64,000 bases of DNA. It comes from an uncultured Oscillospiraceae bacterium (GTDB taxonomy: Bacteria > Bacillota > Clostridia > Oscillospirales > Acutalibacteraceae). The DNA lies in assembly GCA_905192745.1 (NCBI GenBank), contig CAJJLZ010000009.1, forward strand, positions 11,693-75,692. Reading direction: 5' to 3'. The first letter of the stretch is position 1. Each line of letters begins with the position of its first letter. Both the position numbers and the translations under genes were made by a program. Below the pieces are notes generated by a model. That model saw only the letters and a program-made list of their open reading frames with translations, was not told where the DNA came from and searched no databases. Shown here one piece after another: positions 8,409-16,832 of this stretch.

Positions 8409-8587
8409 GAAATAAACAAAGCAGAGCGTTTGCCCGCTCTCACCCTCCGGATTCTGTTCCGGCCGGTCAATACGGTTTTCCGGGGCTCCGCATACGGCGG
8501 GGTCTTTGGTCAGAGTCGTTGTTCGCGGGCAGAGGATTTCTGTCCGCGTTTTCATTTTCAATTTAACTCAGGTGGAGGTGCTTACCC
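8409..8587 (+). promoter_or_regulatory. infC operon leader, probable L20/IF3-controlled attenuator
   Basis: About 180 bases of untranslated leader between the promoter and the infC start. It ends in a terminator-like hairpin (8525-8547) just upstream of the Shine-Dalgarno. In Bacillus-type Firmicutes the infC-rpmI-rplT leader is controlled by premature termination through ribosomal protein L20; the position and the hairpin fit that model, but the antiterminator pairing was not worked out here. Confidence 0.6.
8525..8560 (+). terminator. Leader attenuator hairpin upstream of infC
   Basis: Nine-pair stem GCGGGCAGA / TCTGTCCGC with a 5-base loop, followed by a T-rich run (GTTTTCATTTTC). It lies inside the infC leader, 13 bases before the GGAGGTG site, so it would stop transcription before the operon unless disrupted. 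Confidence 0.7.
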
Positions 8588-9106
8588 ATAGCAAGTAAGG
8601 AACTGCAGATCAACGAGCAAATCCGAGACAGCGAAGTCCGCGTTATCGGCGCCGACGGCGAGCAGCTGGGGGTCATGCCGACGCGCGACGCTCAGAAGAT
8701 GGCCGACGACAAAAATCTTGACCTCGTCAAGATCGCGCCGGCAGCCACGCCGCCGGTGTGCCGTGTCATGGATTACGGCAAATACCGGTTCGAACAGTCC
8801 AAGCGCGAAAAGGAAGCCCGCAAGAATCAGCATATCGTGGAAATCAAGGAGGTCCGTCTGGGCCTGAACACCGACATCGGCGATTTCAACACGAAGGTGA
8901 AGCATGCCGCCCGTTTTCTCGGGGAAGGCAATAAGGTGAAGGTTTCCATCCGCTTCCGCGGACGCGAACTGGGACATCCGGAGATCGGGCACGAGGCCAT
9001 GAAGCGTTTTGCCGAGGCCTGTGCGGAATTCAGCGTGGTGGAGCGGCCGTCGAAAATGGAAGGCCGTCATATGATGATGTTCCTTGCCCCAAAGCCGGTT
9101 AAATAA
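8588..9106 (+). CDS. infC: Translation initiation factor IF-3, AUA start codon
   Basis: IF-3 binds the 30S subunit, keeps it apart from 50S and checks the initiator tRNA and start codon. The 172-residue product matches full-length IF-3: N-terminal domain 'KELQINEQIRDSEVRVIG', linker 'YGKYRFEQSKREKEARKNQ' and C-terminal 'VSIRFRGRELGHPEIG'. No ATG, GTG or TTG is available at the expected N-terminus; the first ordinary start (ATG 8675) would delete 29 conserved residues. An ATA codon at 8588, 7 bases after GGAGGTG, gives the right length. IF-3 discriminates against non-standard start codons, so infC genes using AUU/AUC/AUA are autoregulated by IF-3 level; that is known for E. coli (AUU) and inferred here. 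Confidence 0.93.
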   Translation: MASKELQINEQIRDSEVRVIGADGEQLGVMPTRDAQKMADDKNLDLVKIAPAATPPVCRVMDYGKYRFEQSKREKEARKNQHIVEIKEVRLGLNTDIGDFNTKVKHAARFLGEGNKVKVSIRFRGRELGHPEIGHEAMKRFAEACAEFSVVERPSKMEGRHMMMFLAPKPVK

Positions 9107-9234
9107 CCCTTGGGAAAAGCAGCACAAAGGAGAACGAAAGCCTGAAATTTTTTCGGGCTTTGGGTTTCGCGCGTTCCGACAGGTAAAGCCGGAGCCGTAA
9201 GCCTCAGTTTCAGTAAGAAAGGAATGGTCCAACG

Positions 9235-9432
9235 ATGCCGAAGATCAAGACGCACAGCGGCGCGAAAAAGCGCTTTAAGCTTTCCAAGAACGGTAAGCCG
9301 ATCCGTGCGAAGGCGTACAAATCCCACATCCTGAACAAAAAGACGACCAAGCGCAAGAGGAATCTCCGCAAGACCACGGTGGCGGACGTCACCAACACGC
9401 GGCAGATCAAGCGCCTGATCCCCTACAAATAA
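9235..9432 (+). CDS. rpmI: 50S ribosomal protein L35
   Basis: A 65-residue, very basic protein starting MPKIKTHSGAKKRFKLS and containing 'HILNKKTTKRKRNLRK', diagnostic for L35. It is the second gene of the infC operon; AGAAAGGA precedes the ATG. Usual length. Confidence 0.98.
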   Translation: MPKIKTHSGAKKRFKLSKNGKPIRAKAYKSHILNKKTTKRKRNLRKTTVADVTNTRQIKRLIPYK

Positions 9433-9461
9433 TCGAACGTTTTGGATGGAGGTAACGTAAC

Positions 9462-9815
9462 ATGGCTCGTATAAAAGGCGCGATGATGACGCGCAAAAGA
9501 AGAAAAAAGACCGTAAAGCTCGCCAAGGGCTACTATGGTGCAAAATCCAAGCTGTTTAAGATGGCGAAGCAGGCCGTGATGAAGTCCGGCCAGTACGCCT
9601 ACATCGGCCGCAAGCAGAGAAAGCGTGATTTCCGCCGTCTGTGGATCACCCGCATCTCCGCCGCCGCCAAGATGAACGGCATGAACTATTCGACCTTTAT
9701 GAACGGCCTGAAGAAAGCGAACATCACCCTCAACCGCAAGATGCTCGCCGAGCTGGCTGTTTCCGACGCCGCCGCGTTTACGGCGCTGGCGGAAAAGGCG
9801 AAGGCCGCGTTATAA
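9462..9815 (+). CDS. rplT: 50S ribosomal protein L20
   Basis: A 117-residue protein starting MARIKGAMMTRKRRKKTVK, with 'LAKGYYGAKSKLFKMAKQ', 'RKRDFRRLWITRISAAAK' and 'LAELAVSDAAAF', the L20 signature. It is needed for early 50S assembly and, in Firmicutes, represses its own operon by binding the infC leader. GGAGG lies before the ATG, 30 bases after rpmI. A GC-rich hairpin (9829-9855) without a clear T run follows, so read-through into the methyltransferase gene is likely. Confidence 0.98.
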   Translation: MARIKGAMMTRKRRKKTVKLAKGYYGAKSKLFKMAKQAVMKSGQYAYIGRKQRKRDFRRLWITRISAAAKMNGMNYSTFMNGLKKANITLNRKMLAELAVSDAAAFTALAEKAKAAL

Positions 9816-9889
9816 TAAGCTGTCTCTGCGCCCGTCGGCTCGTCCGGCGGGCGCATCCTTGCTTATGGATGTCTTGGGAGGGACGCGTT

Positions 9890-10723
9890 TTGCAGATTAC
9901 CAGCCGCGACAATCCGACCGTCCGCCGGGTCCGCCGTCTGCTTGCGGACGGGAAAACCCGCCGGGAGGAAGGTCTTTTCGCCATTGAGGGCGCCCGCCTT
10001 TGTGAGGACGCCGCCCTTTCGGGGGTGAAAATCCACACGGTGCTGTACACCCCCCGTGCGGCGGAAACCTACGCCGCCGGTCTGCGGCGGGTTCTGGATG
10101 CGTGCGGACAGGCCCGGGGGGAGGCGTACGAGATTCCGGACGCGCTGGCCGGGGCTCTGGCGGATACCGCTTCCCCGCAGGGGATTTTCTGCGTGTGCGG
10201 GATGCTTGACAATCGGGGCGGTTTGGATACAATAGGAAGAAACCCGCCCCGGCGCGGCTATCTTGCGCTGGAAAATATGCAGGATCCGGCCAATCTCGGG
10301 GCGGTGATCCGCACGGCGGAAGCGCTCGGTCTGGACGGGCTGCTGCTGTCGGACGGATGCTGCGACGTCTATAATCCCAAGGTGCTGAGGGGCAGTATGG
10401 GCGGGGTTTTCCGCCTTCCCTTCCTCCACGCGGGGAATATGGCCGAAACGGTCCGCGTTCTGCAGGAGCGCGGGCTGAAATGCTGGGCCTGCGTGGTGGA
10501 CGGGGAAGCGACTCCGCTGCCCGCGGCCGCCCTTGGGCCGCGGAGCGTCTGCGTGATCGGGAACGAGGGCGCCGGTCTGCGGCCGGAAACGGCGGCCGCC
10601 TGTGCGGGCCGTTTGACCATCCCGATGGCCGGGCGGGCGGAATCCCTCAACGCCTCCATGGCGGCGGGGATCGTCATGTGGGAAATGACGCGCCGCCGGC
10701 AGGCTTTTGCCGGCGGCGCCTAA
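9890..10723 (+). CDS. TrmH/SpoU-family RNA 2'-O-methyltransferase
   Basis: A 277-residue SPOUT methyltransferase that would methylate a ribose in rRNA or tRNA using S-adenosylmethionine. The N-terminal substrate-binding domain has 'RREEGLFAIEGARLCEDA' (the SpoU_sub_bind pattern); the catalytic knot domain shows motif 1 'LALENMQDPANLGAVIRTAEA', motif 2 'VCVIGNEGAGL' and motif 3 'IPMAGRAESLNASMAAGI'. The start is a TTG at 9890 with GGGAGGG 7 bases upstream; an in-frame ATG at 9869 lacks a site. Its last codons form a perfect GC palindrome (about 10690-10720). Gene order next to rplT is common in Clostridia. The target nucleotide is unknown. Confidence 0.9.
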   Translation: MQITSRDNPTVRRVRRLLADGKTRREEGLFAIEGARLCEDAALSGVKIHTVLYTPRAAETYAAGLRRVLDACGQARGEAYEIPDALAGALADTASPQGIFCVCGMLDNRGGLDTIGRNPPRRGYLALENMQDPANLGAVIRTAEALGLDGLLLSDGCCDVYNPKVLRGSMGGVFRLPFLHAGNMAETVRVLQERGLKCWACVVDGEATPLPAAALGPRSVCVIGNEGAGLRPETAAACAGRLTIPMAGRAESLNASMAAGIVMWEMTRRRQAFAGGA

Positions 10724-10778
10724 TCCATACAAATTCGGAAGAACCCGACAGAGGGAGAAGAAAGAGAGGGAAGGACGG

Positions 10779-12056
10779 ATGGACGCGCGGCTTTTCTGGC
10801 TGTGGATGCAGAGGGCGATCGGGCCCGGCAGTCCGAAATCCGACAGTCTGCTGCGGGCGTTCGGCCATCCCTCCGCCCTTTGGAAGGCCGCTTCCCTTGG
10901 CCGGTCCGCCGGTCTGAAGACGGGGGACGGCAGGGGGCTGGATTGGTTCGGTCTTTCCGAGACCGAACGGAAGCGTCTGGCCGACCCCTCTCTTGACCGG
11001 GCGGAAGCGCTGCTCCGGCAGACAAAAGAACGGGGCATTTGGCTGCTCACGCCGGAGGACGCGCGGTATCCCTCCCTTTTGCGGGGGATTCCCGGCCTGC
11101 CCCTCGTGCTGTACGGCCGGGGCGAACTGCCCGATCTGGAAATGACGCCGCCTCTCGCCGTGGCCGGCACCCGGAAGATCAGCGATTACGGGCGGCAGGC
11201 TACCCGGCTGATCGCGGGCGGGCTTGCCCTTGGCGGGGCCGCGGTGATCGCCGGGGGCGCGGTCGGCGTAGAAGCGGCTGCCCATCGCGCGGCGCTGGAG
11301 GTCGGCGGCCTGACCGTTTCGGTGCAGGCGGCGGGCTTCGGCGCGGAGTATCCTTCCCAGAACCGGGAATTGCGGGAGGACATCCTCGCCGCCGGCGGGA
11401 CGCTGCTTTCCGAATATCCGCCGGACGAGCCGGGGCGACGGTTGACCCATGACGATTTCCTTATGTGCAACCGGATCGTCAGCGGCATGTCCCTCGGCGT
11501 TTGCGTGATCGAGGCGGGGGAGAAAAGCGGTTCGCTGATGATCGCCCGCCACGCGCGGGATCAGGGGCGGGACGTGTTCGCCGTGGCGGGAAATATCGTG
11601 ACGGAACGAAGCGTCGGCACCGACGCCCTGATTAAACAGGGGGCGCGGCTGGCGGACCGGCCGGAAGAAATCCTCGAGGAATACCTGCCCCGTTTTCCCG
11701 ATATACTAGACCCGGAGGCGGCCGCCTCTATCCGGGAACATCCCGCGTTCCGCGCCGTTTCCGGCGGACGGGAACCGGCGGCTCCTTCCAAAGCGGGGAG
11801 ACCCGTTCCCCCCGCAAACACGGAAAAAATAAAGAAAACGGAGACGACGGAAAAACCGTCCCAGCCGTCCCCGCCGCCCGCCGTGTCCGGGGAGGCCCGC
11901 CGGGTGTGGGAGGCGCTGGATAAGGAACCGCGCCTGATCGGCCCGCTGGCGGAAGCCTGCGGATTGCCTGTTCCGGCCGTGATGATTGCCCTGACCGAGC
12001 TGGAGATGCAGGGGGCCGCCCGTCGGCTTCCCGGTCAGCTCTATGTCCGGGGCTGA
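10779..12056 (+). CDS. dprA: DNA-processing protein DprA
   Basis: DprA binds single-stranded DNA taken up during transformation and loads RecA. The 425-residue product has an N-terminal SAM-like region, a Rossmann fold with 'LAVAGTRKISDYGRQATRLI', 'GGAAVIAGGAVGVEAAAHRAAL', 'LLSEYPPDEP', 'RNRIVSGMS'-like 'CNRIVSGMSLGVCVIEAGEK' and 'VFAVAGNIVTERSVGTDALI', then a low-complexity linker (about residues 350-375) and a C-terminal winged helix ('LIGPLAEACGLPVPAVMIAL'). The ATG at 10779 follows GGGAAGGA. It precedes topA as in many Firmicutes. Confidence 0.95.
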   Translation: MDARLFWLWMQRAIGPGSPKSDSLLRAFGHPSALWKAASLGRSAGLKTGDGRGLDWFGLSETERKRLADPSLDRAEALLRQTKERGIWLLTPEDARYPSLLRGIPGLPLVLYGRGELPDLEMTPPLAVAGTRKISDYGRQATRLIAGGLALGGAAVIAGGAVGVEAAAHRAALEVGGLTVSVQAAGFGAEYPSQNRELREDILAAGGTLLSEYPPDEPGRRLTHDDFLMCNRIVSGMSLGVCVIEAGEKSGSLMIARHARDQGRDVFAVAGNIVTERSVGTDALIKQGARLADRPEEILEEYLPRFPDILDPEAAASIREHPAFRAVSGGREPAAPSKAGRPVPPANTEKIKKTETTEKPSQPSPPPAVSGEARRVWEALDKEPRLIGPLAEACGLPVPAVMIALTELEMQGAARRLPGQLYVRG

Positions 12057-12106
12057 CCCGTTTCCCGCAGAAATCGATCCAACCTGAGAAAGAACGGTGA
12101 TGCCGA

Positions 12107-14185
12107 GTGTCGAAACTGGTGATTGTGGAGTCGCCGGCCAAGGCGAAAACAATTCAGAAATATCTGGGCCCCGGCTACAAAGTTGTGGCTTCGATGGGCC
12201 ATATCCGCGACCTGCCCAAAACCCTGCTCGGGGTGGATATCGAGCACGGCTTCAAGCCGCGGTATATGGATATTCCGGGCAAGACCGCCCTGATCCGCCA
12301 GCTGAAGTCCGACGCGGCCGAAAGCGACGGCGTCGTCCTCGCAACCGACCCCGACCGCGAGGGGGAAGCGATTTCCTGGCACCTTGCGCAGCTGCTCAAG
12401 GTCGATCCCGAGCAGAACAACCGCGTGACCTTCAATGAGATTACCAAAACCGGCGTCACGCAGGGGATGGAGCATCCCCGCCCGCTGGACATGAATCTGG
12501 TAAACGCCCAGCAGGCCCGCCGCATCCTGGACCGGATCGTGGGCTACAAGCTCAGCCCCTTTCTCTGGAAGAAAATCCGCAAGGGACTGTCCGCCGGGCG
12601 CGTCCAATCCGCCGCCGTGCGGATTATCGTGGACCGGGAGGATGAAATCCGCGCCTTTGTCAGCGAGGAATACTGGACGATCGACGCCCTGCTGGCCGCC
12701 GACGAAAAGGGAAAGGGCTTTCCCGCCCGCTTCCACGGCACCAAAAAAGGCAAGCTGAAAATTGAAAACAAGGAGGAGGCCGACCGCATCCTCACCGCCC
12801 TGCGGCAGGCATCCTTTATCGTGGATAAGGTCAAGCGGGGCACCCGGCAGATTTCGCCCGCACCGCCCTTCATCACCTCCACCCTGCAGCAGGAGGCGAG
12901 CCGGAAGCTGGGCTTCGCCGCCCGTCGGACCATGAAGGCCGCGCAGGAGCTGTACGAGGGCGTGGAAATCCCCGAAATGGGCGCGGTCGGTCTGATTACC
13001 TACATGCGGACCGACTCCCTGCGCATTTCGGAGGACGCCCGCCGGGACGGTTCCGCCTTCATCCGGGAGCGGTATGGGGAGAACTATCTCCCCGAGAAGC
13101 CCCGCGTTTTCAAATCCCGCTCTTCGGCGCAGGACGCGCACGAGGCCATCCGGCCCTCGATGCCCGCCCTCACGCCGGAGCAGGTAAAGGATTCCCTGAC
13201 CGCCGATCAGTATAAGCTGTATAAGCTGATCTGGGACCGTTTCATGGCCAGCCTGATGGCCAACTGCGTCCACGATACCTGCCAGATGGATATCGCCGCC
13301 GGGGAGTACCTGTTCAAGGCCTCCGGCTACACGGTGAGGTTCGACGGCTACACCACCCTGTATGTGGAGGGAAAGGACGAGGACGACGAAACCGGCGGCC
13401 CGCTTCCCGTGCTGGCCGAGGGACAGGAGCTGATTCCCCGCGAGCTGAAGGGGAACCAGCATTTCACTCAGCCTCCCCCCCGCTACACCGAAGCGACCCT
13501 GATTAAAACGCTGGAGGAAAACGGCATCGGCCGTCCGTCCACCTATGCGCCGACCATTACCACCATCCTTGCCCGCGAGTATGTCGAGCGGGAGGGAAAG
13601 GCGCTGAAACCCACCCCGCTGGGGGAGATCACCACCCGCCTGATGAAGGAACAGTTCCCGGAGGTGGTGGACGTGGAGTTCACCGCCAATATGGAGCATC
13701 AGCTGGACGATGTGGATTCCGGAAAAAGCGATTGGGTGGAGACGCTGGATCACTTCTATCAGGGCTTCGCCAAGACGCTGGAAACCGCGGAAAAGAATAT
13801 GTCGGGTGAAAAGATTACCGTGCCGGACGAGGAAAGCGACGAGGTCTGCGAGCTCTGCGGCCGGAAAATGGTCATCAAGTCCGGGCGGTACGGCAAGTTT
13901 CTTGCCTGCCCGGGTTATCCCGAATGCAAGAATACCAAAAAAATCGTCAAGGACACCGGCGGTATCTGCCCGAAATGCGGCGGCGCAATCGTCGCCAAAA
14001 AGTCCAAGAACAACCGGGTCTTTTACGGTTGCGCCAATTATCCGAACTGCGATTTCGTCACCTGGAACGAACCGGCGAAAAAGCTGTGCCCGCAGTGCGG
14101 CAAAAACCTGTTCAAGAAAAAAGGCAAGGCCGGCGGCCTGTTTTGTCTGACGGAGGGCTGCGGCTACACCTCCGACGAGAAGTAA
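12107..14185 (+). CDS. topA: DNA topoisomerase I
   Basis: Type IA topoisomerase that relaxes negative supercoils. The 692-residue protein starts (GTG) MSKLVIVESPAKAKTIQKYL, the Toprim domain, with 'LATDPDREGEAISWHL'. The active-site tyrosine is Tyr299 in 'GLITYMRTDSLRIS'; 'SAQDAHEAIRPS' and 'IGRPSTYAPTI' are further family motifs. The C-terminus carries three four-cysteine zinc modules between about residues 583 and 688. The start GTG has only a weak ribosome site, but the N-terminus matches the family exactly. Probably co-transcribed with dprA, 50 bases upstream. Confidence 0.98.
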   Translation: MSKLVIVESPAKAKTIQKYLGPGYKVVASMGHIRDLPKTLLGVDIEHGFKPRYMDIPGKTALIRQLKSDAAESDGVVLATDPDREGEAISWHLAQLLKVDPEQNNRVTFNEITKTGVTQGMEHPRPLDMNLVNAQQARRILDRIVGYKLSPFLWKKIRKGLSAGRVQSAAVRIIVDREDEIRAFVSEEYWTIDALLAADEKGKGFPARFHGTKKGKLKIENKEEADRILTALRQASFIVDKVKRGTRQISPAPPFITSTLQQEASRKLGFAARRTMKAAQELYEGVEIPEMGAVGLITYMRTDSLRISEDARRDGSAFIRERYGENYLPEKPRVFKSRSSAQDAHEAIRPSMPALTPEQVKDSLTADQYKLYKLIWDRFMASLMANCVHDTCQMDIAAGEYLFKASGYTVRFDGYTTLYVEGKDEDDETGGPLPVLAEGQELIPRELKGNQHFTQPPPRYTEATLIKTLEENGIGRPSTYAPTITTILAREYVEREGKALKPTPLGEITTRLMKEQFPEVVDVEFTANMEHQLDDVDSGKSDWVETLDHFYQGFAKTLETAEKNMSGEKITVPDEESDEVCELCGRKMVIKSGRYGKFLACPGYPECKNTKKIVKDTGGICPKCGGAIVAKKSKNNRVFYGCANYPNCDFVTWNEPAKKLCPQCGKNLFKKKGKAGGLFCLTEGCGYTSDEK

Positions 14186-14219
14186 GCGCCGGTCCCTCTT
14201 CCGGAAAGGATGTCCCCCT

Positions 14220-15620
14220 ATGAACGATAACCGACTGCTGGTCGCCGGCGCGGGTCTGGCGGGCTGCGAAGCGGCCTGGGCGGCCGCGAACGCCGGGATC
14301 GACGTGACGCTGATTGAGATGAAACCGGAAAAGCGCACCCCCGCCCATCAAGGCGACGGCTTTGCCGAGCTGATCTGCTCCAACTCGCTGAAGGCCGCCC
14401 GGCTGGACAGCGCCGCCGGCCTCCTGAAGGAGGAGCTGCGGCGGCTTGGCTCGGTCTGTATGGAGGCGGCCGACGGCTGCGCGGTACCGGCGGGCGGCGC
14501 GCTCGCCGTGGACCGGGACCGTTTCTCCGCCCGGGTGACCGAACGTATCCTCCGCCATCCCCGGATCACGGTGGAGCACCGGGAGCTGACCGACCTGCCG
14601 GATTCCGGCGCGGCGGTGATCGCCACCGGCCCGCTGACCGCCGATGCGCTGGCGGCCCGCCTGCGGACGTTTTGCGGCGGGGCGCTGAGCTTCTACGACG
14701 CGGCGGCCCCCATCGTCGCGGCGGACAGCGTGGATATGGACAGCGCTTTCCCCGCCTCCCGCTATGGGCGGGATGGCGGCGTTCCCGAAGGCGAAAACGC
14801 CGGGGCGGACAGGCTGTCGGGTGATTATCTCAACTGCCCGCTGAACAAAGAGGAATACGAGGCGTTCCACACCGCGCTGGTCGAGGCCGAGACCGCCCCG
14901 CTGCATGAATTCGACGCGGCGGCGGACGGCGCACTCCGGGTATACGAGGGCTGTATGCCGATCGAGGTGCTGGCGAAGCGGGGGAAGGACGCGATCCGTT
15001 TCGGCCCGATGAAGCCGGTGGGCCTGCGCGATCCCCGGACCGGCCACCGCCCCTGGGCAGTGCTGCAGCTCCGCCGGGAGAACGCGCAGGGAACCATGTT
15101 CAATCTGGTCGGCTTTCAGACCAACCTGAAATTCGGGGAGCAGAAGCGGGTGTTTGGGATGATCCCCGCCCTGAAAAACGCGGAGTTTCTCCGTTACGGG
15201 GTGATGCACCGCAACACCTTTCTGGATTCCCCCCGCCTGCTGGACGCGGGCTTTGGATTCCGCGCCCGGCCGGGGCTTTTCTTCGCCGGGCAGATGACCG
15301 GCGTGGAGGGATATATGGAGTCGGCGGCCTCCGGCCTGCTGGCGGGGTTCAACGCCGTCCGCTTCCTGCGGGGAGAGGAAGCGTGGGTTCTGCCGGCCGA
15401 TACCATGCTCGGCGCGCTTGCCGGGTATATCAGCGACCCCTCGGTCCGGGACTTCCAGCCGATGGGGGCAAATTTCGGGGTGCTCCCGCCGCTGGCGGAG
15501 CCGATTCGGGACAAGCGGCGGCGATACGCCGCCCTGTCGGCCCGCGCGCTGGAAAGCCTGACCCGCTCGGCGGAAGCCGCCGGGGCCGCGCTGTGTTCCG
15601 GTACGGCCGGGCAGCCCTAA
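14220..15620 (+). CDS. trmFO: Folate-dependent tRNA m5U54 methyltransferase TrmFO
   Basis: Uses methylenetetrahydrofolate and FAD to methylate uridine 54 in the tRNA T-loop. The 466-residue flavoprotein begins with a dinucleotide-binding GAGLAGCEAAWAAA motif, then 'AELICSNSLKAARLDSAAGL', 'CPLNKEEYEAFHTALVEAE', 'FGPMKPVGLRDPRTG', 'LVGFQTNLKFGEQKRVF' and 'FFAGQMTGVEGYMESAASG', all typical of TrmFO. GGAAAGGA precedes the ATG. Co-directional with topA (34-base gap), a gene order common in Firmicutes. Confidence 0.97.
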   Translation: MNDNRLLVAGAGLAGCEAAWAAANAGIDVTLIEMKPEKRTPAHQGDGFAELICSNSLKAARLDSAAGLLKEELRRLGSVCMEAADGCAVPAGGALAVDRDRFSARVTERILRHPRITVEHRELTDLPDSGAAVIATGPLTADALAARLRTFCGGALSFYDAAAPIVAADSVDMDSAFPASRYGRDGGVPEGENAGADRLSGDYLNCPLNKEEYEAFHTALVEAETAPLHEFDAAADGALRVYEGCMPIEVLAKRGKDAIRFGPMKPVGLRDPRTGHRPWAVLQLRRENAQGTMFNLVGFQTNLKFGEQKRVFGMIPALKNAEFLRYGVMHRNTFLDSPRLLDAGFGFRARPGLFFAGQMTGVEGYMESAASGLLAGFNAVRFLRGEEAWVLPADTMLGALAGYISDPSVRDFQPMGANFGVLPPLAEPIRDKRRRYAALSARALESLTRSAEAAGAALCSGTAGQP

Positions 15621-15676
15621 ACAAACCGGATGGAAGGACGGACGCCTTCCGCCGAAACAGAAAGGCAGGAAACAAT

Positions 15677-16696
15677 ATGCGTGTGATCGTGGATGCGTTC
15701 GGCGGGGATAACGCCCCGCTGGAAATCATTAAGGGAGCGGCCCTTGCCGTTCAGGAATATAAGCTGGAGATTGCGCTGGCCGGCAGTGAGACGGAAATCC
15801 GCCGCGTCGCGCAGGAAAACGGCGTATCTCTCGAGGGGATGACCATTTTCGACGCGCCGGACGTGATCCGCATGGAGGACGAGCCGAAAAGCATCCTGAA
15901 AGAACATAAAAACTGCTCGATGGCCGAGGGCCTCCGCCGCCTTGCCGCCGGCGAGGGGGACGCGTTCGTTACGGCCGGAAGCACCGGCGCGCTGATTATG
16001 GGGGCTACCTTTCTGGTCAAACGGATCAAAGGGGTATCCCGGGCCGCGCTCGCCCCGCTGATGCCGGGGGACAAGGGCCCCTTCATGCTGATCGACTCGG
16101 GCGCCAACGTGGAATGCCGCCCGGAAATGCTGCTTCAGTTCGCCCATATGGGGAGCATCTACATGACCAGCGTTCTGGGGGACGGTAAGCCCGCCCGGGT
16201 GGGGCTGGTCAACGTCGGAACCGAGGATACCAAGGGCGGCGAGATGCAGCATGAGGCCTTTGCCCTCCTGAAAGAGAGCGGGCTGAATTTCGTCGGGAAC
16301 ATCGAGGCGCGGGACATCCCCTTTAATGCCGCCGACGTGGTGGTGGCCGACGGCTTCACCGGCAACGTCATCCTCAAGCTGATGGAAGGCGTGGCCGACG
16401 TGTTTATGAAGAGCCTGAAAGGGATTTTCTTCACCAATCTGCGCACCAAGATTGCCGCGCTGCTGGTTAAGCCCTATCTGGGGGGCTTCAAAAAGAAAAT
16501 GGATACCTCCGAATACGGCGGCGCGCCCCTGCTCGGGGTGAGCATGCCGGTAATCAAGACCCACGGCAACGCCAAGGCGTCCGCGGTGAAAAACGCGATC
16601 CGGGTCGCGGCCGAATTCTCCCGCAAGGGCGTGATCGAACAGATCGCCGCCGCCGTCAAACCGGCGGAAAAGGCGGAAACCGTTGCGGAAGGATAA
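15677..16696 (+). CDS. plsX: Phosphate acyltransferase PlsX
   Basis: Converts acyl-ACP plus phosphate to acyl-phosphate, the donor for PlsY in phospholipid synthesis. The 339-residue protein starts MRVIVDAFGGDNAPLEIIKG and contains 'DAFVTAGSTGALIMGATF', 'MLIDSGANVECRPEML', 'GLVNVGTEDTKGGEMQHEA' and 'DVVVADGFTGNVILK', diagnostic for PlsX. AGGCAGGAAA precedes the ATG at 15677; the frame is open further upstream but overlaps trmFO. In most Firmicutes plsX is followed by fab genes and acpP, then rnc; here those are absent and the next gene is the ACP-like membrane protein. Confidence 0.97.
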   Translation: MRVIVDAFGGDNAPLEIIKGAALAVQEYKLEIALAGSETEIRRVAQENGVSLEGMTIFDAPDVIRMEDEPKSILKEHKNCSMAEGLRRLAAGEGDAFVTAGSTGALIMGATFLVKRIKGVSRAALAPLMPGDKGPFMLIDSGANVECRPEMLLQFAHMGSIYMTSVLGDGKPARVGLVNVGTEDTKGGEMQHEAFALLKESGLNFVGNIEARDIPFNAADVVVADGFTGNVILKLMEGVADVFMKSLKGIFFTNLRTKIAALLVKPYLGGFKKKMDTSEYGGAPLLGVSMPVIKTHGNAKASAVKNAIRVAAEFSRKGVIEQIAAAVKPAEKAETVAEG

Positions 16697-16766
16697 AAAA
16701 ACGCCGTCTTTGGAAAATCCTATGAAAGAAATAAGCCGTTCCTAAGGAAGCCCGCGTCAGCGGAGC

Positions 16767-16796
16767 TTGCGCTTCTCTTTTTGAACAAGGTATAAT
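16767..16796 (+). promoter_or_regulatory. Candidate promoter of the ACP-like membrane protein gene
   Basis: TTGCGC (16767-16772), 18-base spacer, perfect TATAAT (16791-16796), 37 bases upstream of the GTG start. It suggests that the downstream genes can be expressed independently of plsX. Confidence 0.6.
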
Positions 16797-16832
16797 GGAA
16801 GATGAAAAAACCTTTTAAAGGAGGACGCGGTT

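Noticed and set aside
12041..14338. A 765-codon open frame antisense to topA
   Set aside because: It mirrors topA on the opposite strand, has no family match or ribosome site, and long antisense frames are expected in GC-rich genes.
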